Origin: Devosia litorisediminis
Lineage (GTDB): Bacteria > Pseudomonadota > Alphaproteobacteria > Rhizobiales > Devosiaceae
NCBI RefSeq assembly: GCF_018334155.1
Contig: NZ_JAGXTP010000002.1
Span: 124,001 to 188,000 of the forward strand
DNA length: 64,000 nt
Direction of reading: 5' to 3'
Shown here one piece after another: positions 40,934 to 49,821 of the stretch (positions are counted from its first letter, which is position 1; each line of letters begins with the position of its first letter). The position numbers and the translations under genes are program-made. The notes beneath the pieces were generated by a model. It was not told the DNA's origin. It saw only the letters and a program-made list of their open reading frames with translations, and searched no databases.

Positions 40934-41500
40934 ATGGATGCACCTGCTTCATCGGCCGCCGACCGGGCCATGCCACGCTTCGCACTGGGCGATATTCCGG
41001 TGCCGATGGTATTTGCCAGCCATCGCATCATTCGCGATTGCAATGCCGAGTTTGCCGGCCTGTTCGGCTTTGGGCGCCACGAACTGGTCGACCAGAGTTT
41101 CTCACGGCTCTATCCCAAGATCGCCGATTTTGTTCGTACCGGGCAGATGTGGCGCAGCCATTTGCCTGGTGGTCAGGTCTATTATGACGAGCGCATCATG
41201 GTGGGGGCAGGCGGGCGGCGTTTCTGGTGCCGCGTCAATGGCCGCTCGCGCCACGACACTGACCCCTTCGCTGAAGCGCTCTATTGCTTTGAGCCGATGA
41301 GCCGGCCGGTGACCGAGGCTGCCATGACCGGACGGCAGCGCCAGATATTGACGCTGGTGGCCCAGGGCAAGACCAATGCGCTGATCGCCGAGGAAATAGG
41401 GCTTAGTCGCCGAACCGTGGAGGCCCACAGACTGCGCCTGATGCGCGCTGTTGGCGTGCGCAATAGCGCTGAACTGGTGGCCTGGTTCTCCGCGCAGTAA
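40934..41500 (+). CDS. PAS-LuxR transcriptional regulator
   Basis: A 188-aa soluble regulator. Residues of about 20-115 form a PAS-like domain (VPMVFASHRIIRDCNAEFAGLFGFGRHELVDQSF). Residues 125-188 are a LuxR-type HTH (MTGRQRQILTLVAQGKTNALIAEEIGLSRRTVEAHRLRLMRAVGVRNSAELVAWF). There is no receiver or autoinducer domain. It is divergent from the CoA-transferase operon and probably controls it. Signal unknown. Similar short PAS-LuxR proteins occur beside fatty- and keto-acid genes in Alpha- and Betaproteobacteria. Confidence 0.85.
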   Translation: MDAPASSAADRAMPRFALGDIPVPMVFASHRIIRDCNAEFAGLFGFGRHELVDQSFSRLYPKIADFVRTGQMWRSHLPGGQVYYDERIMVGAGGRRFWCRVNGRSRHDTDPFAEALYCFEPMSRPVTEAAMTGRQRQILTLVAQGKTNALIAEEIGLSRRTVEAHRLRLMRAVGVRNSAELVAWFSAQ

Positions 41501-41645
41501 TCGGCCCCGTCACAGTTTTCTGCCCCCAAACGGTTTAAATTATGCCGCTTTTGCCTACATAATGGGGTCACCGTCGTGCGTAATCGGGCGTGCGGCTGAT
41601 CCAGACTGGGCCTTTTTCTCGGCCCCCTTGAATAGGAGAACAGCC

Positions 41646-42083
41646 ATGACCGAAGCAAAAACCGGGGATACAGTTCGTATCAACTATGCCGGTCGTCTCA
41701 CCGACGGCACTGCCTTTGATTCATCCGAAGGGCGCGAGCCACTACAGTTCACCCTTGGCGAAGGCCAGGTGATCCGTGGCCTTGAAGCACACATCACCGG
41801 CATGGAGCAGGGCGCCAAATCCACCGTGACCATTCCGTGCGACGAGGCCTATGGCCCGCACCGCGCTGAAGCCGTCCAGACGCTGGAACGCGCCAAGGTG
41901 CCCGCCGGCATCGATATTGAAGTGGGCACGCAGCTCCAAGCCAAGACGGCCGACGGCTCCATGCTGCCCATTCGTGTCGTGGAAGTCGACGATTCAATCG
42001 TCAAGGTCGACGCCAACCACCCGCTTGCCGGGCAGGATCTGGTGTTTGACGTTGAGCTGGTCGAGATCGTCCAGGCCGCCTAA
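41646..42083 (+). CDS. FKBP-type (SlyD-like) peptidyl-prolyl isomerase
   Basis: A 145-aa isomerase and chaperone. The FKBP core has DTVRINYAGRLTDGTAFDSSEGREPLQFTLGEGQVIRGLE, then a flap insert (PCDEAYGPHRAEAVQTLERAKVP) as in SlyD, and closes with DLVFDVELVEIV. It lacks the His-rich metal-binding tail of E. coli SlyD. Probably cytoplasmic, as there is no signal peptide. It stands alone, followed by a strong terminator. Confidence 0.92.
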   Translation: MTEAKTGDTVRINYAGRLTDGTAFDSSEGREPLQFTLGEGQVIRGLEAHITGMEQGAKSTVTIPCDEAYGPHRAEAVQTLERAKVPAGIDIEVGTQLQAKTADGSMLPIRVVEVDDSIVKVDANHPLAGQDLVFDVELVEIVQAA

Positions 42084-42107
42084 GGCGCGCCCACGACCAC
42101 AGCAAAA

Positions 42108-42144
42108 CAGGCGGACACTCGATCGAGCGTCCGCCTGTTTTTAT
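42108..42144 (+). terminator. Intrinsic terminator after FKBP gene
   Basis: Arms CAGGCGGAC and GTCCGCCTG (9 bp) with a 12-nt partly paired loop are followed by TTTTTAT. A classical rho-independent terminator. Confidence 0.88.
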
Positions 42145-42175
42145 GTGATACTAGCGCAACGCGCTGGTCGGGTGC

Positions 42176-42424
42176 CTAGGCGGCAACTTCCTGACGCGGC
42201 AGCGGATAGTCTTCAGCTTCATAAAGAGCCTTGATGGCCTGGCCATCAAAACGGCCGCCACGGACCTCGAGGATCGTGCCGCCAAGCCCGGCTTCGGGCA
42301 GCTCTTCCATGCAGAAGCGAATGGCTTCGGCAGCCTTTGGAAAGCGGCGATACTGGGTCTGCTGCGACTTGGCCACCCGGCGGCTGGGGAACAGCTCGGC
42401 GGCGGCATTGTAATTGAACGTCAT
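42176..42424 (-). CDS. Small paralogous protein 2 (uncharacterised)
   Basis: An 82-aa protein starting MTFNYNAAAELFPSRR. It shares its layout with the upstream 98-aa gene: a short [FY]-x-A-A-x-LF head, F-x-x-A-A-x-A-I/L-x-F-x-x-E-E, a GG/KG-xxLEV-xGxxY/F strand, and an ending DYPLPR. About a third of positions match by eye. Its start overlaps the upstream stop as ATGA. No annotated family is recognised and no catalytic residues stand out. A small protein-binding fold is possible. Confidence 0.75.
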   Translation of the reverse strand: MTFNYNAAAELFPSRRVAKSQQTQYRRFPKAAEAIRFCMEELPEAGLGGTILEVRGGRFDGQAIKALYEAEDYPLPRQEVAA

Positions 42425-42717
42425 GTCGGCTCCTTGATGGCAGAAGCCCGCGAACGGGCCCGGGAAAGCTTTTGCAGCTTCTTGCGCGGCAGCGGATAAT
42501 CGGGGCTCCTGTGAAGCCAGATCATCTCGTGATTGCTATAGCGCTTGCCGTTCACCTCCAGGCTTGCGCCCTTGAGACTGACCGGGGCCGCTTCTTCTAG
42601 TGCGAAGCAAAGGGCCTGGGCTGCGGTACGAAACTTGCGGGAGCCTTGGGCTGCCGCTACGTGCCAGTCGCTGCCAAGAAAAAGCGCGGCAGGCGCCTGG
42701 AAATCAAACTGTGTCAT
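42421..42717 (-). CDS. Small paralogous protein 1 (uncharacterised)
   Basis: A 98-aa protein starting MTQFDFQAPAALFLGSDWHV, with FRTAAQALCFALEE, LKGASLEVNGKRYS and SPDYPLPRKK, paralogous to the 82-aa gene that follows. The C-terminus adds a basic tail (KLQKLSRARSRASAIKEP) missing from its partner. The two genes form a tight operon. The duplication and retention suggest a conserved role, unknown to me. Confidence 0.75.
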   Translation of the reverse strand: MTQFDFQAPAALFLGSDWHVAAAQGSRKFRTAAQALCFALEEAAPVSLKGASLEVNGKRYSNHEMIWLHRSPDYPLPRKKLQKLSRARSRASAIKEPT

Positions 42718-43113
42718 TATCTCTCATTTGGTCCAGCAATGCGCCAGAACCAGTCTTAATTGTGGGGCCGCGATACGCTGGCCATGCTCTAATAGCGCGA
42801 TGCAGGCGCACGAAATGCGGCCAACAGCATCGCGACCGCCCAGCACCATGCTGGTCGGTACAACACGCTCGCAAAAATCAGGAAAGCCAATAGACCGGTA
42901 ATCCGGCTGTCGGACAGCTATGATGCGCTGAAACGTATGACCTCAATATAGGCGCAACTGGACCCTTATGCAAGTTGGCGCACATTTCAGCCTTAACGCG
43001 CGGTCATGATGCTGCGCCCAGCAGGACGATTGATCGCGCCAAAGGGCGGATTGGAAAATCGAACCCAACAGGGCAGACTGCCCCCAACAACGATCACGAT
43101 GAAGGATCACCCC
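42718..43113. other. Intergenic region without supported gene
   Basis: About 396 bases between the divergent small-paralog operon and the AcuI gene. Open frames overlap only as shadows and lack SDs. No clear hairpin terminator or repeat was seen. It should hold both divergent promoters. Confidence 0.55.
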
Positions 43114-44103
43114 ATGGGATTTCGCGCACTTCTCACCGACCGCGACGACGCGGGCAAGGTCAGCTCCGCTGTCACTGAAATCGACGAGGCGCGTTTGCCC
43201 GAGGGCAATGTGACCATCGATATCGACTGGGCCGGCCTCAACTACAAGGATGGCCTGTGCCTGACCGGGGGCGGTGGTCTGGTGCGCAACTATCCCCATG
43301 TCGCTGGCGTCGATTTTGCCGGCACGGTCCGCGACAGCGCCGATGATCGCTACGCGGTCGGCCAGAAGGTGGTGCTCACCGGCTGGCGGGTCGGTGAGGT
43401 GCAATGGGGCGGCTTTGCCGAGCGCGCCCGCGTCAATGCCGACTGGCTGGTGCCCCTGCCCGGCGGGTTGAGCACGCGCGACGCCATGGTGGTAGGCACG
43501 GCAGGGCTGACTGCCATGCTCTCGATCAACCGTCTGGAAGCGGCAGGGCTGACCCCCGCATCGGGCGAGGTGCTGGTTACGGGCGCCGCCGGTGGTGTCG
43601 GCTCCATTGCCACCGCCCTGCTCGCCAAGCTGGGCTACACCGTGGCGACCCTGTCTGGGCGTCCCCAGCATGCCGAGGCGCTCACTGCGCTGGGCGCTGC
43701 CAGCATTGTCGATCGCAACGAGTTTCTCGCGCAGCCCGACAAGCCGTTGGAATCTTCCCGCTGGGCCGCGGCCATTGATTGCGTCGGGGGCAAGGTGCTC
43801 AGCAAGCTGCTCAAACAGGTCAAATATGATGGCGTGGTTGCCGCCTTGGGCAATGCTGCCGGTATTGGCCTGGAAACCAATGTACTGCCGTTCATTCTGC
43901 GCGGCGTTACCCTGATCGGCATCGATAGCGTCATGCAGCCTTTCGACACCCGTATTGCCGCTTGGCAGCGCATTGCCGAGACGTTCGACATAGCTGCTTA
44001 TGGCGATCTGGTGCGCGAAATCGGCCTCGAAGAACTGCCCGCCGCGGCCGATCAGATATTGGCCGGCGAGATCAAGGGGCGGGTGCTGGTGCGTCCACGC
44101 TAG
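43114..44103 (+). CDS. AcuI/YhdH-type acrylyl-CoA or quinone reductase
   Basis: A 329-aa zinc-independent medium-chain dehydrogenase. The opening block FRALLTDRDDAGKVSSAVTEID, LNYKDGLCLTGGGGLVRNYPHVAGVDFAGTV and the NADPH loop VTGAAGGVGSIA match the YhdH/AcuI group that reduces acrylyl-CoA. AAGGA lies 7 nt before the ATG at 43114; an earlier in-frame ATG exists at 43099. The 3' end overlaps the convergent ABC gene by 4 bp. Confidence 0.9.
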   Translation: MGFRALLTDRDDAGKVSSAVTEIDEARLPEGNVTIDIDWAGLNYKDGLCLTGGGGLVRNYPHVAGVDFAGTVRDSADDRYAVGQKVVLTGWRVGEVQWGGFAERARVNADWLVPLPGGLSTRDAMVVGTAGLTAMLSINRLEAAGLTPASGEVLVTGAAGGVGSIATALLAKLGYTVATLSGRPQHAEALTALGAASIVDRNEFLAQPDKPLESSRWAAAIDCVGGKVLSKLLKQVKYDGVVAALGNAAGIGLETNVLPFILRGVTLIGIDSVMQPFDTRIAAWQRIAETFDIAAYGDLVREIGLEELPAAADQILAGEIKGRVLVRPR

Positions 44104-45977
44104 CGATAGCCCGCCGCCTGCAATTCGAACAATTCGGCATAGTGACCACGCAGCGCCAGCAGTTCTGCGTGGCTGCCTGATTCAAGTATGGCGCCATTTT
44201 CCATCACCAGAATGCGGTCCGCCATCCGTACGGTCGAAAAGCGGTGCGAGATGATCACCGCCGTCTTGCCTGCCGCCAGACTTTTGAAGCGGGCAAACAC
44301 TTCGGCTTCCGCCTTGGCGTCCAGCGCGGCCGTTGGTTCATCCAGAATGATCAGGCCTGCATCGCGCATATAGGCGCGGGCAATGGCGACCTTCTGCCAT
44401 TCGCCCCCGCTGAGATCGCGTCCCTTCTTGAACAGGCGCCCCAGTTGCTGGTCATACCCCTGCGGCAACTTGGCGATCACCGCATCGGCCAGGCTGCGTT
44501 CGGCAGCGCTGGCAATGCGCGCCATATCGCCCTGCGCCTCAACCCGGCCAACCCCGATATTGTCGCGGGCCGACAGGCTGTAGCGAATGAAATCCTGAAA
44601 GATCACCCCGATATGGGCGTGGATGTCGGCGACGGCGAAATCCTTGAGGTCGATGCCGTCCACGGTGATACGCCCTTCATCGGGGTCGTACAGCCGGGTC
44701 AGCAGCTTGACGATGGTGGTCTTGCCTGCCCCGTTCTCGCCCACCAGCGCCAGCGTTTCGCCGGCCTTGAGCGTGAAACTGAGATGGCGCAGGGCCCAGG
44801 TCTCGGTATCGGGATAGCGGAAACCTACATTCTCGAACACGATGCCCTGCTCGATCGGGTCTGGAAACGGCTCGGGCTCAGCTGGCGAGACGATGCCCGG
44901 TTCGATCTCAAAGAATGAGAACAGGTCATCAAGATACATCGACTGGCCGGCAATCTGGGTAAAGCCCAACAGCAGTTTCTGGAACAACCCGTTCAGGCGC
45001 AGGAATGAGCCCGACAGGAACGCCAGGTCACCAATGGAGAAGTCGCCGATGATCGTGCGCCAGACAATGAAACCATAGGCACCGTAATAGGTCAGCGAGG
45101 ATATCGCCGAGAACAGCGCGCCCCAGAAAGAGCGCTGCATGGCGATGCGGCGATTATCGGCAAAGATGCGCTGCGCCAGCGTCTTGAAACGCTCGATCAG
45201 GAAGCCGCCCAGACCGAACAGCTTGATCTCCTTGGCGGTCTCGGCGCTGGCCCCGACATGGCGGATATATTCCAGTTCGCGCCGCTCGGGCGTGCGCCAG
45301 CGGCTCACCATATAGGCCAGCGTGTTGAACCGTGCCTCGCCCCACACCGCCGGCACAAAGCTGATCGGCAGCAGCAGGATCAACCACGGCGCATAGATGA
45401 ACAGACCCGCTGCCAGCGTGGCCACGGTGATGATATCCTGCGCCTGCCCAAACATCTGACTGAGCAGCGCATTGCGCCCTGCCGCCTGACGCCGCGCGCG
45501 CTCCAGCTTGTCCTGGTATTCAGCAGATTCGAAATGCACCAGATCGAGCCGAGCTGCGTGGGCCATCAACTCGACGCTGACGGTATTGGAGTGCAACTCC
45601 GACAGAATGGAATCCACCAGCCCGGTGGCGCGGTTCAGCAGGTCCGATGCCAGCACCAGCGCCAGTTCGATCACAAGCAGCGCAATGACGGGTGTCAACG
45701 CGCCACTGCTCCACCACTCGGCAAAGCCCGGCCCCGGCGCGGCTATGCCCGTCAGGCGCACCACTTCATCGATGATCAGCTTTCCCACATACAGCATGGC
45801 AATCGGCTGCAGTGAGGCCACCAGGCGTAAGCCGATGCTGGCCGCCATCAGTGGTTTGCTGGTGCGCCAGATCTGCGCCAGCAGACGCCCGAGATGGCGC
45901 AGATTATCTATGCGCTCGCGGAAACTGGGGGTCTGTTCGGGGATGGGCGGTGGTCGGCGCCCGGGAAGGTCGGTCAT
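44100..45977 (-). CDS. ABC-type exporter, fused permease-ATPase
   Basis: A 625-aa half-transporter. Six spans lie in the first 330 residues (for example GLFIYAPWLILLLPISFVPAVWG). The ATPase is C-terminal: Walker A LVGENGAGKTT, Q-loop FQDFIRYSLSARDNI, signature DLSGGEWQKVAIAR, Walker B LIILDEPTAALD and the H-loop IISHR. It works as a dimer to export lipids, peptides or drugs. Substrate unknown. No partner peptide gene or accessory protein lies beside it. Confidence 0.9.
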   Translation of the reverse strand: MTDLPGRRPPPIPEQTPSFRERIDNLRHLGRLLAQIWRTSKPLMAASIGLRLVASLQPIAMLYVGKLIIDEVVRLTGIAAPGPGFAEWWSSGALTPVIALLVIELALVLASDLLNRATGLVDSILSELHSNTVSVELMAHAARLDLVHFESAEYQDKLERARRQAAGRNALLSQMFGQAQDIITVATLAAGLFIYAPWLILLLPISFVPAVWGEARFNTLAYMVSRWRTPERRELEYIRHVGASAETAKEIKLFGLGGFLIERFKTLAQRIFADNRRIAMQRSFWGALFSAISSLTYYGAYGFIVWRTIIGDFSIGDLAFLSGSFLRLNGLFQKLLLGFTQIAGQSMYLDDLFSFFEIEPGIVSPAEPEPFPDPIEQGIVFENVGFRYPDTETWALRHLSFTLKAGETLALVGENGAGKTTIVKLLTRLYDPDEGRITVDGIDLKDFAVADIHAHIGVIFQDFIRYSLSARDNIGVGRVEAQGDMARIASAAERSLADAVIAKLPQGYDQQLGRLFKKGRDLSGGEWQKVAIARAYMRDAGLIILDEPTAALDAKAEAEVFARFKSLAAGKTAVIISHRFSTVRMADRILVMENGAILESGSHAELLALRGHYAELFELQAAGYR

Positions 45978-46045
45978 GTCGACATGTTATCCCGGCGCGG
46001 CGCACTCTGAAACTGATTTGCGTGGCAAGCCACCATGCCAAAAGC

Positions 46046-46078
46046 GCAGGCCTTCGCGCTACGCGCGCGAAGGCCTGC
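46046..46078. terminator. Long GC-rich hairpin after aldo/keto reductase gene
   Basis: Arms GCAGGCCTTCGCGC and GCGCGAAGGCCTGC form a 14-bp perfect stem with a 5-nt loop, 9 bp beyond the stop at 46087. There is little T-tract, yet its place suits termination or mRNA 3' protection. Confidence 0.7.
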
Positions 46079-46086
46079 ACATGCAG

Positions 46087-47076
46087 CTAGAAACGCTGCC
46101 GTTCAGCAGGCTTATTGCCCATGATCGCTTCGATCTTTTCGATCACATCGGGCGTGAGTTTGGCCTTGGCATCCAGCGCCGACAGATTGTCTGCCAGCTG
46201 GGACTTTTTGGACGCGCCCAGGATAACCGTCGAGACGTGCGGATTGCGCAGGCACCACAGCAGCGCCATGTGATGGATCGGCATGCCCGCTTGCTTGGCG
46301 AGATCGGCCAGCTGGCGGATCTTTTCGAGCTTGGCCTTGCCCTCGTCGCTGGTCCAGGCGTCCTTGAGCCATTCATAGCCGGGCAGGTTCAGGCGGCTGT
46401 CATCGGGGATGCCGTCATTGTATTTGCCGGTCAAAGCGCCCGATGCCAGGGGCGACCAGATCGTCGTACCCAGACCCATCAGGTCATAAAGCGGCAGATA
46501 ATCATTCTCGACCTTTTCGCGCGTGAACAGATTGTACTGCGGCTGCTCCATCACGGGCGGGGTGATCTTGAGGTCCTTGGCCACGGCCCAGGCTTCGGTC
46601 AACTGCTGGGCGTTCCACTCCGAGGTACCCCAGTACAAGATCTTGCCCTGCGTCACCAGATTGTGCATCGCCCAGACGGTTTCCTCGATCGGGGTGTCGA
46701 TGTCGGGACGGTGGCAGAAATACAGGTCCAGATAGTCCACCTGCAGCCGCTTGAGTGCGGCGTGGCACGCCCCGGTGACATGCTTGCGGCTCAGCCCCTT
46801 CTGCGTTGGCTTGCTGCCGCCCCAGAACACCTTGGAGGATACTGCAAAGCTATCGCGGCTCCAGCCCAGATCCTTGAGCGCAGCGCCCATCAGGGTTTCG
46901 GACTCGCCCGCCTCATAGCCTTCGGCGTTGTCGAAAAAATTGATGCCTTCGTCATAGGCCAGGCTCATCAGGGCCATGGCTTCGGAGTGATCCACCTGCT
47001 TGGAGAAGGTGACCCAGCTTCCAAGCGAGACTTCACTGACCTTGAGGCCAGATTTGCCCAAGCGACGATATTCCAT
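46087..47076 (-). CDS. Aldo/keto reductase (Kv-beta/YghZ-like)
   Basis: A 329-aa NADPH-dependent oxidoreductase. The catalytic tetrad is visible: Asp and Tyr in FFDNAEGYEAGESE, Lys in VSSKVFWGG, and His in YLDLYFCHRPD. LKRLQVDYLD and VILGASKKSQLADNL match the AKR6/Kv-beta group. The ATG at 47076 has GGA 7 nt upstream. Probably detoxifies aldehydes such as methylglyoxal; the substrate is inferred from relatives. Confidence 0.9.
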   Translation of the reverse strand: MEYRRLGKSGLKVSEVSLGSWVTFSKQVDHSEAMALMSLAYDEGINFFDNAEGYEAGESETLMGAALKDLGWSRDSFAVSSKVFWGGSKPTQKGLSRKHVTGACHAALKRLQVDYLDLYFCHRPDIDTPIEETVWAMHNLVTQGKILYWGTSEWNAQQLTEAWAVAKDLKITPPVMEQPQYNLFTREKVENDYLPLYDLMGLGTTIWSPLASGALTGKYNDGIPDDSRLNLPGYEWLKDAWTSDEGKAKLEKIRQLADLAKQAGMPIHHMALLWCLRNPHVSTVILGASKKSQLADNLSALDAKAKLTPDVIEKIEAIMGNKPAERQRF

Positions 47077-47247
47077 GAGATTTTCCTGCTGTTTTGCGGC
47101 ACTGGACCGCCCCTCGTTCCATCGGCAATTGCCGATGGACTGATTTGTCATATAATTTGACGCGCACGCTGTAAACCCGCCGCTGGACCACTTGGTTGCA
47201 CCGGCTTATTCTCAGTTATCCCAACCAGGGCCCGCAGGGTTTGCCAC

Positions 47248-47616
47248 ATGCTCAGCGACATCGATTCTTCCGCCATTCTGGCCGTTGCCGACATTGGCCG
47301 CGCGCGTGACTATTACACCACCATTCTGGGCCTTGAGCTGATCAAGGATGACGGCAATGTGCTCCAGTTGCGCACGGGCACCACGTCACTGATCGTCTAT
47401 GTCTCAGAACATGCAGGCACCAATCAGGCCAATGCGGTGGTCTGGGGTGTGGGGGACCAGTTTGACGCCATTGTCGCCGACCTTCAGGCCAAGGGCGTGA
47501 CCTTCGAGCATTACGACACCATCGAGCGGCGTGGCGATGTGCATGTGGCGGGTGACTTCAAGGCCGTCTGGTTCAAGGACCCCGACGGCAATCTGCTTCA
47601 CCTCAACAATATCTGA
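47248..47616 (+). CDS. VOC (glyoxalase/bleomycin-resistance) family protein
   Basis: A 122-aa VOC-fold protein with AVADIGRARDYYTTILGLELIKDDGNVLQLRTGTTSLIVY, and an ending FKAVWFKDPDGNLLHLNNI that provides the metal-site Glu-like position. Its role (lyase, dioxygenase or drug binding) cannot be assigned. Its stop abuts the stop of the convergent HAD gene. Confidence 0.88.
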   Translation: MLSDIDSSAILAVADIGRARDYYTTILGLELIKDDGNVLQLRTGTTSLIVYVSEHAGTNQANAVVWGVGDQFDAIVADLQAKGVTFEHYDTIERRGDVHVAGDFKAVWFKDPDGNLLHLNNI

Positions 47617-48318
47617 TCAGGGGCGCTCGCGCAGGAAGCGGGCTAGATCATCGGTAATGTGATGGATATGCGGACCGTTGCTGCGACCCAGCTCCCAGGC
47701 CTCGACCTGATCATGGGCAAAATCCTGGCCTGCCACCACATGCACGGTAGCCATGCCCACATCATGGGGCACCACAAGGTTCTTCTCGAGATCATCAAAC
47801 ATCACCGCGCGGGTGGGATTGATGTCGTGCAGGGCAAAGAAGCCCTCATAGGCCTGGCGATGCGGCTTGGGCACATAGGTCATGGCGCGGATGTCGTGCA
47901 CATGCTCGAACAGGTCGCCGCCGCCCAGCTTGGCCAGTACGGCGCGGGCATGGCCGGTATCGCCATTGGTCAGAATGAACTTACGACCGGGCAGGGCACG
48001 GATCGCCGCCACCAGATCGGGTTGCGGATCGACCGGTGAATAGTCGATGGCGTGCACGGTATCCAAAAAGTGGTCCGGGTCGACCTTGTGCTGGCTCATC
48101 AAGCCGTTCAGCGTCGTGCCGAAATCGCGATAATAACCCTTCTGCAGGGTTCGCGCGGCATCGAACTCAAGCTGGGTCAGCCCCATCACATATTCGGTGA
48201 TCTTGATGTCGATCTGCGCGAACAGATTGCAGCTGCGCGGATACAGGGTGTTGTCCAGGTCAAACACCCAGTCGGTGACATGGCTCAGGCTGCGGATCGG
48301 TGGCGTCAAATCATTCAT
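47617..48318 (-). CDS. HAD-family pyrimidine 5'-nucleotidase-like phosphatase
   Basis: A 233-aa HAD phosphatase. Motif I is WVFDLDNTLYPRSCNLFAQID, motif II LTNGDTGHARAVL, motif III PKPHRQAYEGF and motif IV AVMFDDLEKNL. The DLDNTLYP/NLF block and the overall length match the Sdt1/pyrimidine 5'-nucleotidase group, which in many Hyphomicrobiales lies near argB and engB. It would hydrolyse UMP or CMP or clear damaged nucleotides. Confidence 0.9.
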   Translation of the reverse strand: MNDLTPPIRSLSHVTDWVFDLDNTLYPRSCNLFAQIDIKITEYVMGLTQLEFDAARTLQKGYYRDFGTTLNGLMSQHKVDPDHFLDTVHAIDYSPVDPQPDLVAAIRALPGRKFILTNGDTGHARAVLAKLGGGDLFEHVHDIRAMTYVPKPHRQAYEGFFALHDINPTRAVMFDDLEKNLVVPHDVGMATVHVVAGQDFAHDQVEAWELGRSNGPHIHHITDDLARFLRERP

Positions 48319-48399
48319 GTCGCCACTATGCCCGAAATTCCTGAATGTTTCATCTCACGGCCTGGAGAGCGGCACGGTTGCGCCGCTCTCCTTCGGGCT

Positions 48400-49641
48400 C
48401 TATTCGAGCGGCATATTGGCTTCGACAACCAGGCCAAGCGCCTTGATCAGGCCGGCTGGATTGGCGGCGGCGGCCATTAGCACCAGCGCCGAAGTTGGCG
48501 ATGGTGGCGCAATGCGCACTTCAAGGCTCTCGGGATTGTCCAGGAATGACTCAACAGGCGGCACCACGATATCCTTGAGGGCCGGAATGCCGGTCTCGCC
48601 GATCATCATGGGCAGCATTGATTTCAGACCTGCCACAAAGGTGTCGCGGTCGGCGCCCGACTGGGCTGCAAAGAAATCGATCAGGCTGCTGGCCAGCGAC
48701 GCATCGTCATAGCGCACCGAAGCGCCCACGATCGAGACGCCCTGCATGATGGCCATGCCCTGCATCATCTGCGCCTGGGCCTTCTCGTCGGTCATTTCGC
48801 CACCGGCTTCCATATTGGCCTGCATGGCAACGATCTGCTCGATCACCGCTGGCGTCAGGCCCGTTACTTCAGCCTGAATATCCAGCGCACCGACGTCGGC
48901 GAAGTCGAACAGGAATTCATCGATCGTCAGATGACCGTCGGCCATCGACCAGGAAGATTCCTGGCTGATATCGCCCGAAATCTGGCTCAGGCCCAGCGCG
49001 TCGATGATCGCACCGGCGCCGGGGTCTTCCTCGCTCACGCTCGACAGATCAGCCTCAATGCCGCTGATCAGCACGCTCGACTGCATATCGACCAGATCAG
49101 CGCTGCCCTGAGCGGGATTGTAGCTGTAATTGTTCACAAAGCTCTCAAAGGCGATCACTTCCTCACCAGCGCGGCGCACCGACAGCGCGCCGGTGCTCAT
49201 CGCGCCCATCAGCTGCATATTGGCAATGGCCGGTACAGGATCTTCACCGGGAACATACAGGTCTTCGATCCGGATATCCTTGAGGCTGAACTCTCCCTTG
49301 GGATCAGCGGCAAACTCGGTTTCGATGTCGGGAATGGTGGCGCTGTCGGCATAGTAGCTGCCATCGTCACCCTCGGTGACGCCCGAGAAGGTGATCTCGG
49401 TGTCAAAGTGCATCGGATCCTGACCGCCATGCATTTCTGGCGAGATGGTCACGCCATCCACAATGATGGTGTCGCCGTCCATGGTGGCGGAGCCAAACTC
49501 AAAATCCAGCCCCGCCGATTTGTACACCGCCGTCAGGCGATCAACAAAGGCCTGGGCTTCAAGCGCGCTGGCCTGACCCAGCGAGGCGATGGTGGCCACG
49601 CCACTCATCAGCATCACAATGGTTGTTCTGGTGGTCCACAT
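48400..49641 (-). CDS. Large periplasmic protein, uncharacterised
   Basis: A 413-aa protein with a signal peptide (about residues 1-26, ending ASA) and a long beta-rich, acidic mature part. It has repeating strands of the type MDGDTIIVDGVTI and GEFSLKDIRIEDLYVPG, recalling AsmA/YdgA-like (DUF945-like) periplasmic proteins. The C-terminal half contains a Met-rich helix (QANMEAGGEMTDEKAQAQMMQGMAIMQG). No enzymatic motif is seen. I cannot name a firm family. Confidence 0.7.
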   Translation of the reverse strand: MWTTRTTIVMLMSGVATIASLGQASALEAQAFVDRLTAVYKSAGLDFEFGSATMDGDTIIVDGVTISPEMHGGQDPMHFDTEITFSGVTEGDDGSYYADSATIPDIETEFAADPKGEFSLKDIRIEDLYVPGEDPVPAIANMQLMGAMSTGALSVRRAGEEVIAFESFVNNYSYNPAQGSADLVDMQSSVLISGIEADLSSVSEEDPGAGAIIDALGLSQISGDISQESSWSMADGHLTIDEFLFDFADVGALDIQAEVTGLTPAVIEQIVAMQANMEAGGEMTDEKAQAQMMQGMAIMQGVSIVGASVRYDDASLASSLIDFFAAQSGADRDTFVAGLKSMLPMMIGETGIPALKDIVVPPVESFLDNPESLEVRIAPPSPTSALVLMAAAANPAGLIKALGLVVEANMPLE

Positions 49642-49821
49642 ATGGCGTCTCCGGCTGGTTATTGCTTTGATTTTTTAGCGGCTAGGCGTCGTCAAAAATT
49701 CTTGTGGTCTGAACTTTTGCAAATGGCGTTGCAGCAGTCCAATTGCAATGCAAAGCAGCCACAAATAGGGCCTGTCATACTATTGCGTGTTTATTGCGCT
49801 GTCGCGACACTCAAACTGTTC

